Positions 26,669 through 35,034 of a stretch of 64,000 nucleotides of DNA are shown here, piece after piece (position 1 is the stretch's first letter; every line of letters starts with the position of its first letter). The stretch lies in the NCBI GenBank assembly GCA_964398945.1, contig CAYNOT010000003.1, positions 124,001 through 188,000 of the forward strand, written 5' to 3'. Origin of the DNA: JBGTGG01 sp964398945. GTDB taxonomy: Bacteria; Bacteroidota; Bacteroidia; Cytophagales; Cyclobacteriaceae. The notes under the pieces were generated by a model. The model saw nothing but the letters and a program-made list of their open reading frames with translations, did no database searches and was not told the origin of the DNA. The position numbers and the translations under genes are program-made.

Positions 26669-27252
26669 AAAGGCTTCTGATCATCTTCTGCAAAAACCCC
26701 GAACTCGGAAAAGTGAAAACCAGAATCGCGGCAACGCTGGGGGAGGAAAAAGCATTGGCTATTTATTACAAGCTTATCAACTATACGCAAAAAATCACAA
26801 CGCCCTTACCCTTCGATAAAGTTGTTTATTACAGTAACCATATTGACAGGGAAGACAATTGGCACAACGATCATTTCAAGAAAGCATTACAAAAAGGAAA
26901 CGACTTAGGGGAAAAAATGTCGAATGCATTTTCTGAATCATTTGCAAAGGGGTTTTCATCTGTGTGTATTGTTGGAACAGATTGTATGGAGATCACGGGG
27001 AAAATCATTTTGGATGCCTTTAAAATCCTGGAGAAAAAAGATGCCGTACTGGGCCCGGCCAAAGACGGTGGTTATTATCTGTTGGGAATGACCAAACCGA
27101 ACCCCAAAATATTTCAAAATAAAAAATGGAGTACGGGTTCGGTTTCAACCGATACTATTCTAGACTTCGAATCCCTAAAATTATCATACGCTTTACTTCC
27201 CGTCCTATCGGATGTGGATGAAGAAAAGGATGTCGCAGATTGGTTTAAGTAA
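26665..27252 (+). CDS. DUF2064 / TIGR04282-type glycosyltransferase
   Basis: A 195-residue GT-A-like cytoplasmic protein of the DUF2064 family: MKRLLIIFCKNPELGKVKTR at the N-terminus, IVGTDCMEITGKIILDAF in the middle and GPAKDGGYYLLGMTKP after it. I start at the ATG at 26665, which overlaps the previous stop (ATGA); a much longer upstream frame lies inside the previous gene. It is the last gene of the glycosyltransferase operon. Members often occur beside GT2 genes; substrate unknown. Confidence 0.87.
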   Translation: MKRLLIIFCKNPELGKVKTRIAATLGEEKALAIYYKLINYTQKITTPLPFDKVVYYSNHIDREDNWHNDHFKKALQKGNDLGEKMSNAFSESFAKGFSSVCIVGTDCMEITGKIILDAFKILEKKDAVLGPAKDGGYYLLGMTKPNPKIFQNKKWSTGSVSTDTILDFESLKLSYALLPVLSDVDEEKDVADWFK

Positions 27253-27409
27253 ATTCAAAACCATCTAATTTTTTTATCAGGCAAGGCTTTCCAGATCGCG
27301 AATCAGGATTTTCTTCCGATACACTCTCGAAATACCACAGGGCCGAAGTATTATCCCTCGTTAATTCAGAATCATTTTTTAAGTTAGCAGAAATATTCGC
27401 GAAGAATAC

Positions 27410-28213
27410 ATGGCCCCACTTACCCTTTCCGAAATCTGGATTTATCCAATCAAATCATTGGCAGGAATACGGTTACCAAATTGGGAGGTAAAATCAAAAG
27501 GATTACGTTTCGACAGGCGATGGATGCTGGTTGATGAGAGCGGGATTTTCATGACCCAGCGAGCAAGACCGCAAATGGCTCTTTTCAAAACCTCCCTTGA
27601 AGGAAATGCATTTACTATTACGCATTCCGGCAATACTATTTCACTTTCCCTTGATCAGGAGCCCAATGGGGAAACTTTTCATTCCATGGTGTGGGATGAT
27701 CCTGTTGAAGTAATTGAAGTTGATAAAGAAACCAGTTCTTGGTTTTCAGAAAAATTAGAAGTGAAATGCAAGCTCGTGGCTTTCCCGGAAGGGAATAAAA
27801 GGGAAGTTGATCCGAACTATATTACGGGGCATGAAGTTAGCCTGGCGGATGGATATCCTTTTTTGATTATTGGTGAACAATCACTAGCAGAACTGAACAA
27901 TCGGCTGGATAAGAAAATAGAAATGAGACGCTTTCGTCCCAACTTTGTTTTTAAAGGAGGCGAACCTTTTGCAGAAGATGCATGGAAGAAGTTTTCTATT
28001 GGCGATATCAACTTTATTGGTGTAAAACCCTGTGCACGGTGTGTGCTGACAACCATTGATCCCGATACTGCAAAAAAAGGAGCTGAACCCTTAAAAACAT
28101 TATCCACATTTCGCGCGATAAACAACAAAATCCTATTTGGCCAAAATTTGGTTGCGCTTAACGAAGGTAAAATCAAAGTCGGTGATTTACTTTCTATTAA
28201 ATCAACAATTTGA
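27410..28213 (+). CDS. MOSC domain protein with N-terminal beta-barrel domain
   Basis: The 267-residue protein has an N-terminal MOSC_N domain (LSEIWIYPIKSLAGIRLPNW; RFDRRWMLVDESGIFMTQR) and a MOSC domain with MRRFRPNFVFKGGEPFAEDAW and the conserved-cysteine segment CARCVLTTIDPDT (about residues 207-219). This cysteine binds the sulfur or molybdenum cofactor in sulfurases and mARC-type reductases, so it may be an mARC/YcbX-like molybdoenzyme. It shares one base with the hemJ-like gene. With xdhC and the MocA-like gene nearby it suggests molybdenum-cofactor chemistry. Confidence 0.9.
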   Translation: MAPLTLSEIWIYPIKSLAGIRLPNWEVKSKGLRFDRRWMLVDESGIFMTQRARPQMALFKTSLEGNAFTITHSGNTISLSLDQEPNGETFHSMVWDDPVEVIEVDKETSSWFSEKLEVKCKLVAFPEGNKREVDPNYITGHEVSLADGYPFLIIGEQSLAELNNRLDKKIEMRRFRPNFVFKGGEPFAEDAWKKFSIGDINFIGVKPCARCVLTTIDPDTAKKGAEPLKTLSTFRAINNKILFGQNLVALNEGKIKVGDLLSIKSTI

Positions 28214-28749
28214 TGGCTTCCCTCTATTTAAAAGCAATTCACATCATCTTTATTGTAACCTGGTTTGCCGGATTGTTTTACATGCCACGCTTGCTGATTT
28301 ACTTGGTCGAGGCACAATCAAAGAATGAACCTGAAAAAAACATTCTCACCAAACAATTAAGTTTGATGGCTTCACGGTTATGGTATATCATTACCTGGCC
28401 ATCGGCAGTTATCACGCTCTGCATCGGTGTTTCCCTGCTCATCAATCAACCCGAGTGGCTGATGTATGGGTTTATGCATGTAAAATTGGGGCTGGTGTTT
28501 TTACTGTACCTGTACCACGGATCCCTGCATTTTGTATTCAAACAACAGCAAAAGGGAAAATTCAACTACTCATCACAAAACCTTCGCATTTGGAATGAAG
28601 TGGGAACGCTGTTTCTCATTGCTATTGTCTTCCTGATTGTATTAAAAGATACGCTAAGTATGCTGTGGGGTATTTTAGGTTTAGTAATTTTGATGATCGT
28701 GATGCTCATTGCGATACGGATTTACAAAAAATTCAGAAAAAATGATTAA
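28213..28749 (+). CDS. hemJ: HemJ-type protoporphyrinogen IX oxidase
   Basis: HemJ oxidises protoporphyrinogen IX to protoporphyrin IX in haem synthesis, in the inner membrane. The 178-residue protein has about four membrane helices and the family motifs YLKAIHIIFIVTWFAGLFYM (conserved His10), SLMASRLWYIITWPS and MHVKLGLVFLLYLYH (conserved Lys at about 94), then IWNEVGTLFLIAIV. I use ATG 28213; the frame also opens at a TTG one codon earlier. It overlaps the SCO1-like gene by eight bases, tying haem synthesis to cytochrome oxidase assembly. Confidence 0.85.
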   Translation: MASLYLKAIHIIFIVTWFAGLFYMPRLLIYLVEAQSKNEPEKNILTKQLSLMASRLWYIITWPSAVITLCIGVSLLINQPEWLMYGFMHVKLGLVFLLYLYHGSLHFVFKQQQKGKFNYSSQNLRIWNEVGTLFLIAIVFLIVLKDTLSMLWGILGLVILMIVMLIAIRIYKKFRKND

Positions 28750-29413
28750 CCATTATAGTTCACCAATTCTCAAGTCACTTTTATTGTTATTGGTTTCATC
28801 CGCATTCTTTTTTTCGTGTTCCCCGAAACCTAAAAAAAAGCTTCCTGTTTTTGGTGAACGTGATGTTCAGATCAATGAAGTGGATGGCAAAAAGGTAGTG
28901 GATACCGTTTACCATACGATTGCTGATTTCAGTTTTGTAGATCAGGATAGTGCTATCATAACGCAGGAAACATTTCGCGATAAAATTTATGTAACAGATT
29001 TTTTCTTTACTTCCTGTCGTACGATCTGCCCGATCATGAAAACACAGATGTTGCGCGTCTACGATACACTGAAAAACAATTCCGATGTTCTCATCCTTTC
29101 ACATACTATTGATCCGGAATATGATACGGTTGAACTCCTCCATGATTTTGCCAATCGCCTCGGTGTTTCAAGTGACAAGTGGCATTTCGTAACGGGGGCA
29201 AAAGATTCGATTTACAATTTGGCCCAACGCAGTTATTTCGCAACCGCAATGGAAGACAAATCCGAACCCGATGGGTTTATCCATAGCGGTGCATTTTTGT
29301 TGATCGACAAAGAAAGACGGATTCGCGGAAAATATGATGGCACAAAGGAAGGTGATGTAAACAGGTTAATTGGCGATATCGCAATTCTCCAAAAGGAATA
29401 TGCAAACAACTAA
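28742..29413 (+). CDS. SCO1/SenC family copper chaperone lipoprotein
   Basis: SCO proteins deliver copper to, and redox-prime, the CuA site of cytochrome oxidase. From ATG 28742 it has 223 residues and a lipoprotein signal (LLLLLVSSAFFFSC). The thioredoxin-like domain has the copper-binding CxxxC in FFTSCRTICPIM (Cys92, Cys96) and the distal histidine in GFIHSGAF (about 181). An upstream in-frame start at 28709 lies within hemJ. It overlaps the following cytochrome c gene by 14 bases. Confidence 0.92.
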   Translation: MINHYSSPILKSLLLLLVSSAFFFSCSPKPKKKLPVFGERDVQINEVDGKKVVDTVYHTIADFSFVDQDSAIITQETFRDKIYVTDFFFTSCRTICPIMKTQMLRVYDTLKNNSDVLILSHTIDPEYDTVELLHDFANRLGVSSDKWHFVTGAKDSIYNLAQRSYFATAMEDKSEPDGFIHSGAFLLIDKERRIRGKYDGTKEGDVNRLIGDIAILQKEYANN

Positions 29414-29855
29414 ACCCCTGTTTACCGTACTTTTTTTGACGATTGGTATTGGTCAACTATTTTTGTCCTGCAATCCTAAACAAGATTCCAAAACAGATAC
29501 CCGCTCAATCAAATTCCAGCAATACTATGTTCAAGGTGGTCAGTTGTTTGTTGAGCATTGTAGTAATTGCCACCAAAAAAACGGAAAAGGGTTAGGACTC
29601 TTGTATCCACCGGTAGACCAATCTGATTTCATGGATAAAAATTTCGAGCAAGTTATTTGCCTTATCCGCAATGGAATAAAGGGAGAACTCATTGTTAATG
29701 GCAATAGCTTTAACAAGGAAATGCCACCTATTCCCGGTTTAACCGATCTGGAAATTGCAGAAATCACTACGTATCTTTACAATACGTGGGGAAGGGATAG
29801 GGGAATTGTGGAAGTAAAAGATGCTTCAAAAATCCTGAACTCCTGTCCGGAATAA
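29400..29855 (+). CDS. Cytochrome c family lipoprotein
   Basis: A 151-residue exported mono-haem cytochrome. The signal ends in a lipobox (IGQLFLSCNP). The haem-binding motif is HCSNCH (Cys54, Cys57, His58), and the likely sixth-ligand methionine is in NKEMPPIPGLTDLEIAEIT. It ends in a short tail after YNTWGRDRG. It overlaps the SCO1 gene; its sequence pattern is close to the cytochrome at 30710, so the two look like paralogues. Confidence 0.9.
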   Translation: MQTTKPLFTVLFLTIGIGQLFLSCNPKQDSKTDTRSIKFQQYYVQGGQLFVEHCSNCHQKNGKGLGLLYPPVDQSDFMDKNFEQVICLIRNGIKGELIVNGNSFNKEMPPIPGLTDLEIAEITTYLYNTWGRDRGIVEVKDASKILNSCPE

Positions 29856-29876
29856 ATTAAACAGCAATAAGCGGAA

Positions 29877-30641
29877 ATGCCTCAAAAAATAATAATCTTC
29901 ATTTTTTTGTATCCCCTGTTCATGGATTGTCTTGGGCAAGACTATTATGAGGAAGGATTGGCGTTGGAGAAAAAATTCAAAATTGAAGAAGCCCTTCAAA
30001 AATATGAAAAGGAGATCGCAGTAAATCCTGAAAATGGACTGGCGTTTTTTCACGCGAGCAGAATGTTGTCCAACATTGGTGGCAATCTTCCCCGTTCAAA
30101 AAATGAGGAGAAAAAAGAAAAATACTTTCTTGCTAAAAAATATGCGCAAGAGTCGATTCGGCTTTTGCCCAACAACCCAAATGCGCACCTTGCGTATGCA
30201 ATATCCTTAGGGTTGCTTTCAGAGATTTCAGGGTCACCGCGGGAAAAAATTATTGATGCTAAAATTATCAAAGAGGAGGGGGATGCAATCATTCGATTGG
30301 ATCCGGCAATGGCTGAAGGGTACTTCATACTTGGGAAGTGGAATTTTGAACTGGCAAAACTTAACTGGTTTGAACAGCTGGCGTGTGAAGTTTTTTTCGG
30401 AGGATTACCTGCGTCATTTTCAATTGAAGCAGCTAAAGAAAATTTTGAGAAAGCAAATCAATTGCAACCCAATACCATCCTTTTTCTATTTGGAGAGGCC
30501 AGTGTCCTTCATTATTTGGGCAAAAATGATGAAGCAAAGAAACTGCTGGAACACGCCATTAAACTTCCATTGAAAGAGCCCGATGATGAACAGCGGAAAG
30601 TAAGATGTAGAAATCTGCTAAAAACGATTGAAAATCGATAA
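29877..30641 (+). CDS. Exported TPR-repeat protein
   Basis: The 254-residue protein begins with a hydrophobic signal-like segment (residues ~4-19) and then TPR-like helices: EEGLALEKKFKIEEALQKYE, then YAQESIRLLPNNPNAHLAYA, GYFILGKWNFELAKLNWFE and ALVLHYLG-type repeats (actual ASVLHYLGKNDEAKKLLEHA). Similar proteins occur widely in Bacteroidota; no enzyme function is suggested. It lies 21 bases after a cytochrome gene and 68 before the next, so it may act at the periplasmic side with them. Confidence 0.75.
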   Translation: MPQKIIIFIFLYPLFMDCLGQDYYEEGLALEKKFKIEEALQKYEKEIAVNPENGLAFFHASRMLSNIGGNLPRSKNEEKKEKYFLAKKYAQESIRLLPNNPNAHLAYAISLGLLSEISGSPREKIIDAKIIKEEGDAIIRLDPAMAEGYFILGKWNFELAKLNWFEQLACEVFFGGLPASFSIEAAKENFEKANQLQPNTILFLFGEASVLHYLGKNDEAKKLLEHAIKLPLKEPDDEQRKVRCRNLLKTIENR

Positions 30642-30709
30642 GAATTCCAGACAACCTCACATAATCCTTCAAATCCTTTCAGAATTTAGTAACTTTCTAT
30701 CCATCTGTT

Positions 30710-31123
30710 ATGAAAATTAAGTTTATCCATATACTATTTTTGGCAGGTATTTGCCTTCTTGGTTTTTCATCCCACCAAACTTTCGATTTGGAAGCCAGCA
30801 TGCAGAGGGGTCAGGAAATTTACTTTGGGCAATGCGCAATGTGCCACATGGCAAAAGGTGAAGGCATTCCCACCGTCTATCCTCCGCTTGCCAAGTCCGA
30901 TTTTCTCATGAAAGAAACTGAAAAAAGCATTATTATGATACTACAAGGAGGAAGCGAATTAATTACTGTAAATGGTGTTGATTACGATGGCGCCATGCCA
31001 AATTTTAATTTAAGCGATGAACAAGTCAGTGACGTGATGAATTATATTCGCAATACATGGGGCAATACAGGCGAGGCAATAAAACCGGAACACATAAAAG
31101 CCATTAGGAAAAAAGGATTGTGA
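30710..31123 (+). CDS. Exported cytochrome c
   Basis: A 137-residue secreted mono-haem cytochrome. A signal peptide (IHILFLAGICLLGFSSHQTF) is followed by the haem motif CAMCH (Cys42, Cys45, His46) and the distal methionine region YDGAMPNFNLSDEQVSDVMNYIRNTWG. It resembles the cytochrome at 29400 in size and motif spacing. It lies three bases before the xdhC-like gene. A cytochrome next to XdhC may accept electrons from a periplasmic molybdenum hydroxylase, but none is in the window. Confidence 0.9.
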   Translation: MKIKFIHILFLAGICLLGFSSHQTFDLEASMQRGQEIYFGQCAMCHMAKGEGIPTVYPPLAKSDFLMKETEKSIIMILQGGSELITVNGVDYDGAMPNFNLSDEQVSDVMNYIRNTWGNTGEAIKPEHIKAIRKKGL

Positions 31124-31126
31124 TCG

Positions 31127-32311
31127 ATGAAGGAATTCAAAGCCATAGTAAATGAATACAAAAAGCTGAACCTGGCTTTACGTAAAGTTGCGTTGGCAAC
31201 TGTTGTGAAGGTGAAGGGCTCTTCTTATCGTAGCCCGGGTGCGCGGATGCTCATTACAGATGACGGTAAGTGGGTGGGGTCCATTAGTGGTGGCTGTTTG
31301 GAAGGTGATGCCCTAAGAAAGGCCCGGCAGGTAATGACTTCAGGGGAAGCGCTTGTGGTCACGTATGATACACGGGAAGAAAGCAATCAGAATTTAGGGA
31401 TTAGTCTGGGGTGCAATGGTGTGATCGATGTTTTGATTGAACCGATTGACCACGCTGATGCCCTCAACCCAATTGTGTTGTTTGAAAAGTTAATCCTATT
31501 AAACGAGCCGGCAGTTATTGCAACAGCTTGTAAAAATGATGCATTCGTAGGCCGAAGAATTATTCACACCGAAAAAGAGCAGTTGGCCAATACACTTGAA
31601 CATCCTGATTTCGAAAATAAGATCAAGAAAGGTGTACTTCAGGTTTTCAATTCCCCTCAATCCAAAACAATACCCTATTCATCAGGAGAACTCTCAACCG
31701 AAGTTTTTTTAGAACTTATCCAGCCTTCCATTTCACTTGTGATTTTTGGTGGGGGTTTCGATGCGCGTCCTGTTAGCCAACTTGCTCACACAATGGGTTG
31801 GGATGTAACCGTTACGGATGAATGTGTGGCGCACATTGCACCACTTTTTTTCCCAGAAGCACAAAACCTTTCACTGTGCCACCGTGATACTTTTGATCAG
31901 GATATCAAAGTCACCACTTATACGGCTTGTGTTTTAATGTCACATAATTATGAATATGATCGTGACGTTCTCAAAAAATTGATCAAATCCGAAGCACCCT
32001 ACATCGGGATATTGGGGCCCCGCAAGCGATTTGATAAAATGCAGGAAGAGTTTCATAGGAATGGTATCTATATTGATCAAAACACCCTGCATAAAATACA
32101 TTCGCCTATTGGTTTGGATATTGGTGCGGAGACACCCGATGAGATCGCCTTATCGATTGTGGGCGAAATCCAAAGCAAATTCTCGAAGCGATCTGGCGGA
32201 TTTTTAAAATACAGGCAAGGTCCTATCCACAACCGCGATAAAAATAGTGATCAGGTTTTCAAGCAAGTTTATTTGAACCCAACCAATTCAAACAAGAAAG
32301 CAACCTCATAA
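31127..32311 (+). CDS. XdhC/CoxF family molybdenum-cofactor insertion protein
   Basis: XdhC binds molybdenum cofactor, supports its sulfuration and hands it to xanthine dehydrogenase-type enzymes. The 394-residue protein has the N-terminal XdhC_CoxI domain with RSPGARMLI and GSISGGCLEGD (around residue 50; conserved Cys) and a C-terminal Rossmann domain starting VIFGGGFDARPV (around 207). GILGPRKRFDKM and HSPIGLDIGAETPDEIALSI are typical of the family. The genes downstream overlap or nearly touch it, ending in a MocA-like gene. Confidence 0.93.
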   Translation: MKEFKAIVNEYKKLNLALRKVALATVVKVKGSSYRSPGARMLITDDGKWVGSISGGCLEGDALRKARQVMTSGEALVVTYDTREESNQNLGISLGCNGVIDVLIEPIDHADALNPIVLFEKLILLNEPAVIATACKNDAFVGRRIIHTEKEQLANTLEHPDFENKIKKGVLQVFNSPQSKTIPYSSGELSTEVFLELIQPSISLVIFGGGFDARPVSQLAHTMGWDVTVTDECVAHIAPLFFPEAQNLSLCHRDTFDQDIKVTTYTACVLMSHNYEYDRDVLKKLIKSEAPYIGILGPRKRFDKMQEEFHRNGIYIDQNTLHKIHSPIGLDIGAETPDEIALSIVGEIQSKFSKRSGGFLKYRQGPIHNRDKNSDQVFKQVYLNPTNSNKKATS

Positions 32312-32324
32312 TATCAGCTTACAG

Positions 32325-32822
32325 ATGAAAAAATTATTGACCTATATTTTCCTTGGGATTAGCTCCACTTCCTTTGGTCAGAACCTGAAAGAAGAAATCA
32401 ATACACAGGTTTGGGAACCCTTTATACTCGCTTACAATACCTTTGATGTTGAAGGGTTTATGAATGTTCATTCGAAAGATGTGATCCGGTCCCCCCGCGA
32501 TGGCGGACAGGTTTTTGGATATCATGAATATCATAACCTGACAGAAAAAGGGGCAACCCGAAATAAAATCCACAAAGGATCACGGACTATTGAAATCCGT
32601 TTTCTTCAGCGAATAGCCCAAAATGATCTGGCCTATGAGGTGGGCATTTATAAAGTAGAGTCGATCGATGCCAATGGTCACTCGAAATATTTCTATGGGA
32701 AATTCCATGTTGCCCTCCGAAAAGAAGCGGGCGAGTGGAAAATTTTAGTTGATTCAGACTCTTCAGAAAACAGTACCATCGGGGAAGATGATTTTCAATC
32801 TGCCAAACCGATGGAGCAATGA
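32325..32822 (+). CDS. Exported NTF2-like (SnoaL/DUF4440) protein
   Basis: A 165-residue protein with a signal peptide (KKLLTYIFLGISSTSFGQ) and a cone-shaped NTF2-like domain: an N-terminal helix (WEPFILAYNTFDVEGFMNVH) then strands ending YGKFHVALRKEAGEWKILVD, typical of SnoaL/DUF4440. Such domains bind small ligands or act as simple enzymes; no specific function can be given. It overlaps the next gene by four bases. Confidence 0.8.
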   Translation: MKKLLTYIFLGISSTSFGQNLKEEINTQVWEPFILAYNTFDVEGFMNVHSKDVIRSPRDGGQVFGYHEYHNLTEKGATRNKIHKGSRTIEIRFLQRIAQNDLAYEVGIYKVESIDANGHSKYFYGKFHVALRKEAGEWKILVDSDSSENSTIGEDDFQSAKPMEQ

Positions 32823-33412
32823 AGTATGGTGCTTTGATTTTGGCAGCAGGTACATCCAGCCGTATGGGAACTTCAAAGCAACTCTTAAAAATTGGTGAGC
32901 AGACACTCCTTCAAAAAACAATCACCACAGCAATCGCTATTCAGCCCTTCAATTGTACTGTAGTACTGGGTGCAAATTATGAATTGCATAAAAAAAATAT
33001 TGAACATCTGCCAGTCGATATCATTCATAACACAAACTGGAAAAATGGTATGGGAAGTTCAATTAAAACAGGGGTTCACCATATCATCAAATATCAACTT
33101 GATGCATTTTATATTTTGGTGTGTGACCAACCGCTGCTTACCGGTACACATTTAAAAAACCTTGCATCACATTATGAAAAATCTAAAGCTTCGGTGGTTT
33201 CATCCGGTTACGGATCAACTCGTGGTGTCCCTGCACTATTTGACCAATCGATGAGTTCTGCACTTTTATCATTACAAGATCAGGAAGGCGCGAAACGGAT
33301 CATTCTTGAAAACGGAAATCACGTTGTTGAATTTGAAGAAGGGGGAATTGATTTGGATACACAAGAAAACCTTGAAAGTTTTTTAGTGCGCATTAACACT
33401 AAAGGACTATAG
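32819..33412 (+). CDS. MocA/MobA-like nucleotidyltransferase
   Basis: A 197-residue NTP-transferase with LILAAGTSSRMGTSKQLL (residues ~5-22; nucleotide-binding loop), VLGANYELH, NTNWKNGMGSSIKTG and LVCDQPLLTGTHL. This pattern fits MocA-type molybdenum-cofactor cytidylyltransferases, which make the dinucleotide cofactor of xanthine dehydrogenase-type enzymes. Its ATGA overlap with the previous gene and its closeness to xdhC support that role. It is the last gene of the plus-strand block. Confidence 0.87.
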   Translation: MKYGALILAAGTSSRMGTSKQLLKIGEQTLLQKTITTAIAIQPFNCTVVLGANYELHKKNIEHLPVDIIHNTNWKNGMGSSIKTGVHHIIKYQLDAFYILVCDQPLLTGTHLKNLASHYEKSKASVVSSGYGSTRGVPALFDQSMSSALLSLQDQEGAKRIILENGNHVVEFEEGGIDLDTQENLESFLVRINTKGL

Positions 33413-33425
33413 TTCCCACTAAATA

Positions 33426-33455
33426 AAAAGGCCCGGTTTATTACCAGGCCCTTTT
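33426..33455. terminator. Bidirectional terminator between the plus block and susD
   Basis: AAAAGGCCCGG and CCAGGCCCTTTT form an imperfect stem flanked by A and T runs on both sides. It sits 13 bases after the MocA-like stop and 20 bases after the susD stop, where the two transcripts converge. Confidence 0.75.
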
Positions 33456-33475
33456 AATTTGAAGCAAACTAAAGG

Positions 33476-35023
33476 CTATTGATCCCACCAAAGCTTGCCA
33501 GTAAGATCATCGGCCGCAAAACCCTGGTTTGTCAAGGCCGCTTGATGATTCGCACTATTTGCATTTGCTTCGGCTGTACCATACGCTTGCCGAGTCGGAA
33601 TCTCACCGTTCGGTGTCAGTGCATTATCACCTGGCGCTAAATCAGGGAAGCCAGTTCTTCTCCATTCCGCCCAAGCTTCATACCCATTCGGGAATATGGC
33701 TAGCCACTTTTGGGTAATAATCTGCTCAAGGGCACGACCTGCATCATAGGCCACTTCGCTGTTTGTGATATACGCAGCAAAGCCTGCACCCCCTACGCCC
33801 CCTACACCATACTGGTCTAAGGAGGCTTCTATACCTGCTTCATAGTACTCTTGTGCAGTCATTGGTGCGCTGTCAATCCAACCCCTTAACCGACCTTCAG
33901 CCAGGATAAAAGCAACTTGTGCCGATGTGAATATATGGGCAGGAGTATTCTGGTTACGTAACGCATTTCCCATAAAGGAGACATCTTCAGCTTCAATGTC
34001 TCCGGCATTTGCTTCACTTAAACCATACGGCATACCAATATATGTATTGGTAGTATTTTCGATAGGGTTTGCATATACCGGTAACCGCGGATCAATCGCA
34101 ACATCAAGTTTTCCGGATTGCGTTTTATATGGATGACCATCTGCATAATATGATAAATGAGGACTAGTATATGTATCCAATTGCATCATATTCATCAGTG
34201 GATCCGGTATTACCCAGTCAGCACGACCCGCTGTAACAAACGAATTGTAATAGGGGTTTTCGTAAGCCTGGACATTCAAGTACCTATAGCTAATGTTTTC
34301 AGAATTGTCCAACGCAATCACACCATCATTAAAAGCACTTGCAAACTCCGCTGCTGCTTTTGTAGGATCAACATTTGAGAGTCGTAACGCAGCATTTAAC
34401 CGAATGGTATTGGCAAATTTTATCCACTGATCCATTTCGCCACCCAATAGAATATCACCCTTAATTGCTGGAGTTGCCCCAACATCGATCATCGCAACAG
34501 CATCCTTAAGGTTTTGAATCGTGTTGTCATAGATATCCTCCTGGGAATCAAAAACCGGGCTTAGCAAGTCAAGGCGCCTTAATGCTTCAGAATAAGGCAG
34601 ATCGCCCCACCGGTCCGTCATGTGCAAATAATAGTAGCTCATCAGGATTTTGGCAATCGCAATTTGATTGTCATTATCACCGTCAGCAACCACATCGGCC
34701 GGCATTGGATCCTGGGAATTGAGGTCAATTATCATTTGTAAATCCATAAGCGGGCCATTGTAAAACGCATCTGTAGAGAAATTTATCGTTTGATAATTGT
34801 CGGCAGATGTATACTGCTTATTGGATAGGTGCTGTGCATACAACGCCCCTTGTGTACTTAAAATAGTACCCCCTAAAGAAAGGATACTGTTCGTCAGTAA
34901 TACACTGGGGATTGGAGTAATCGCCTCATTAGGATTAACATTTAAATCCCCGAAATCGTCCCAGTTACAGGAGCCAAGGACAAAAACAAATGCAGTTATT
35001 GCTATTGAAAGTATTTTCTTCAT
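33476..35023 (-). CDS. SusD/RagB-family outer-membrane lipoprotein
   Basis: SusD-like proteins are surface lipoproteins that cap the SusC pore and bind the nutrient. The 515-residue protein has a lipobox signal (FVFVLGSCNWDDFGDLNVNPN) and the SusD-like_2 style opening LNVNPNEA. The C-terminal part carries the common EAWAEWRRTGFPDL and TRQAYGT motifs. I start at the second methionine (35023). It lies just after susC on the same strand. The substrate cannot be read; there are no polysaccharide-degrading genes nearby, so peptides or another solute are as likely. Confidence 0.93.
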   Translation of the reverse strand: MKKILSIAITAFVFVLGSCNWDDFGDLNVNPNEAITPIPSVLLTNSILSLGGTILSTQGALYAQHLSNKQYTSADNYQTINFSTDAFYNGPLMDLQMIIDLNSQDPMPADVVADGDNDNQIAIAKILMSYYYLHMTDRWGDLPYSEALRRLDLLSPVFDSQEDIYDNTIQNLKDAVAMIDVGATPAIKGDILLGGEMDQWIKFANTIRLNAALRLSNVDPTKAAAEFASAFNDGVIALDNSENISYRYLNVQAYENPYYNSFVTAGRADWVIPDPLMNMMQLDTYTSPHLSYYADGHPYKTQSGKLDVAIDPRLPVYANPIENTTNTYIGMPYGLSEANAGDIEAEDVSFMGNALRNQNTPAHIFTSAQVAFILAEGRLRGWIDSAPMTAQEYYEAGIEASLDQYGVGGVGGAGFAAYITNSEVAYDAGRALEQIITQKWLAIFPNGYEAWAEWRRTGFPDLAPGDNALTPNGEIPTRQAYGTAEANANSANHQAALTNQGFAADDLTGKLWWDQ

Positions 35024-35034
35024 TATCATAAAAT

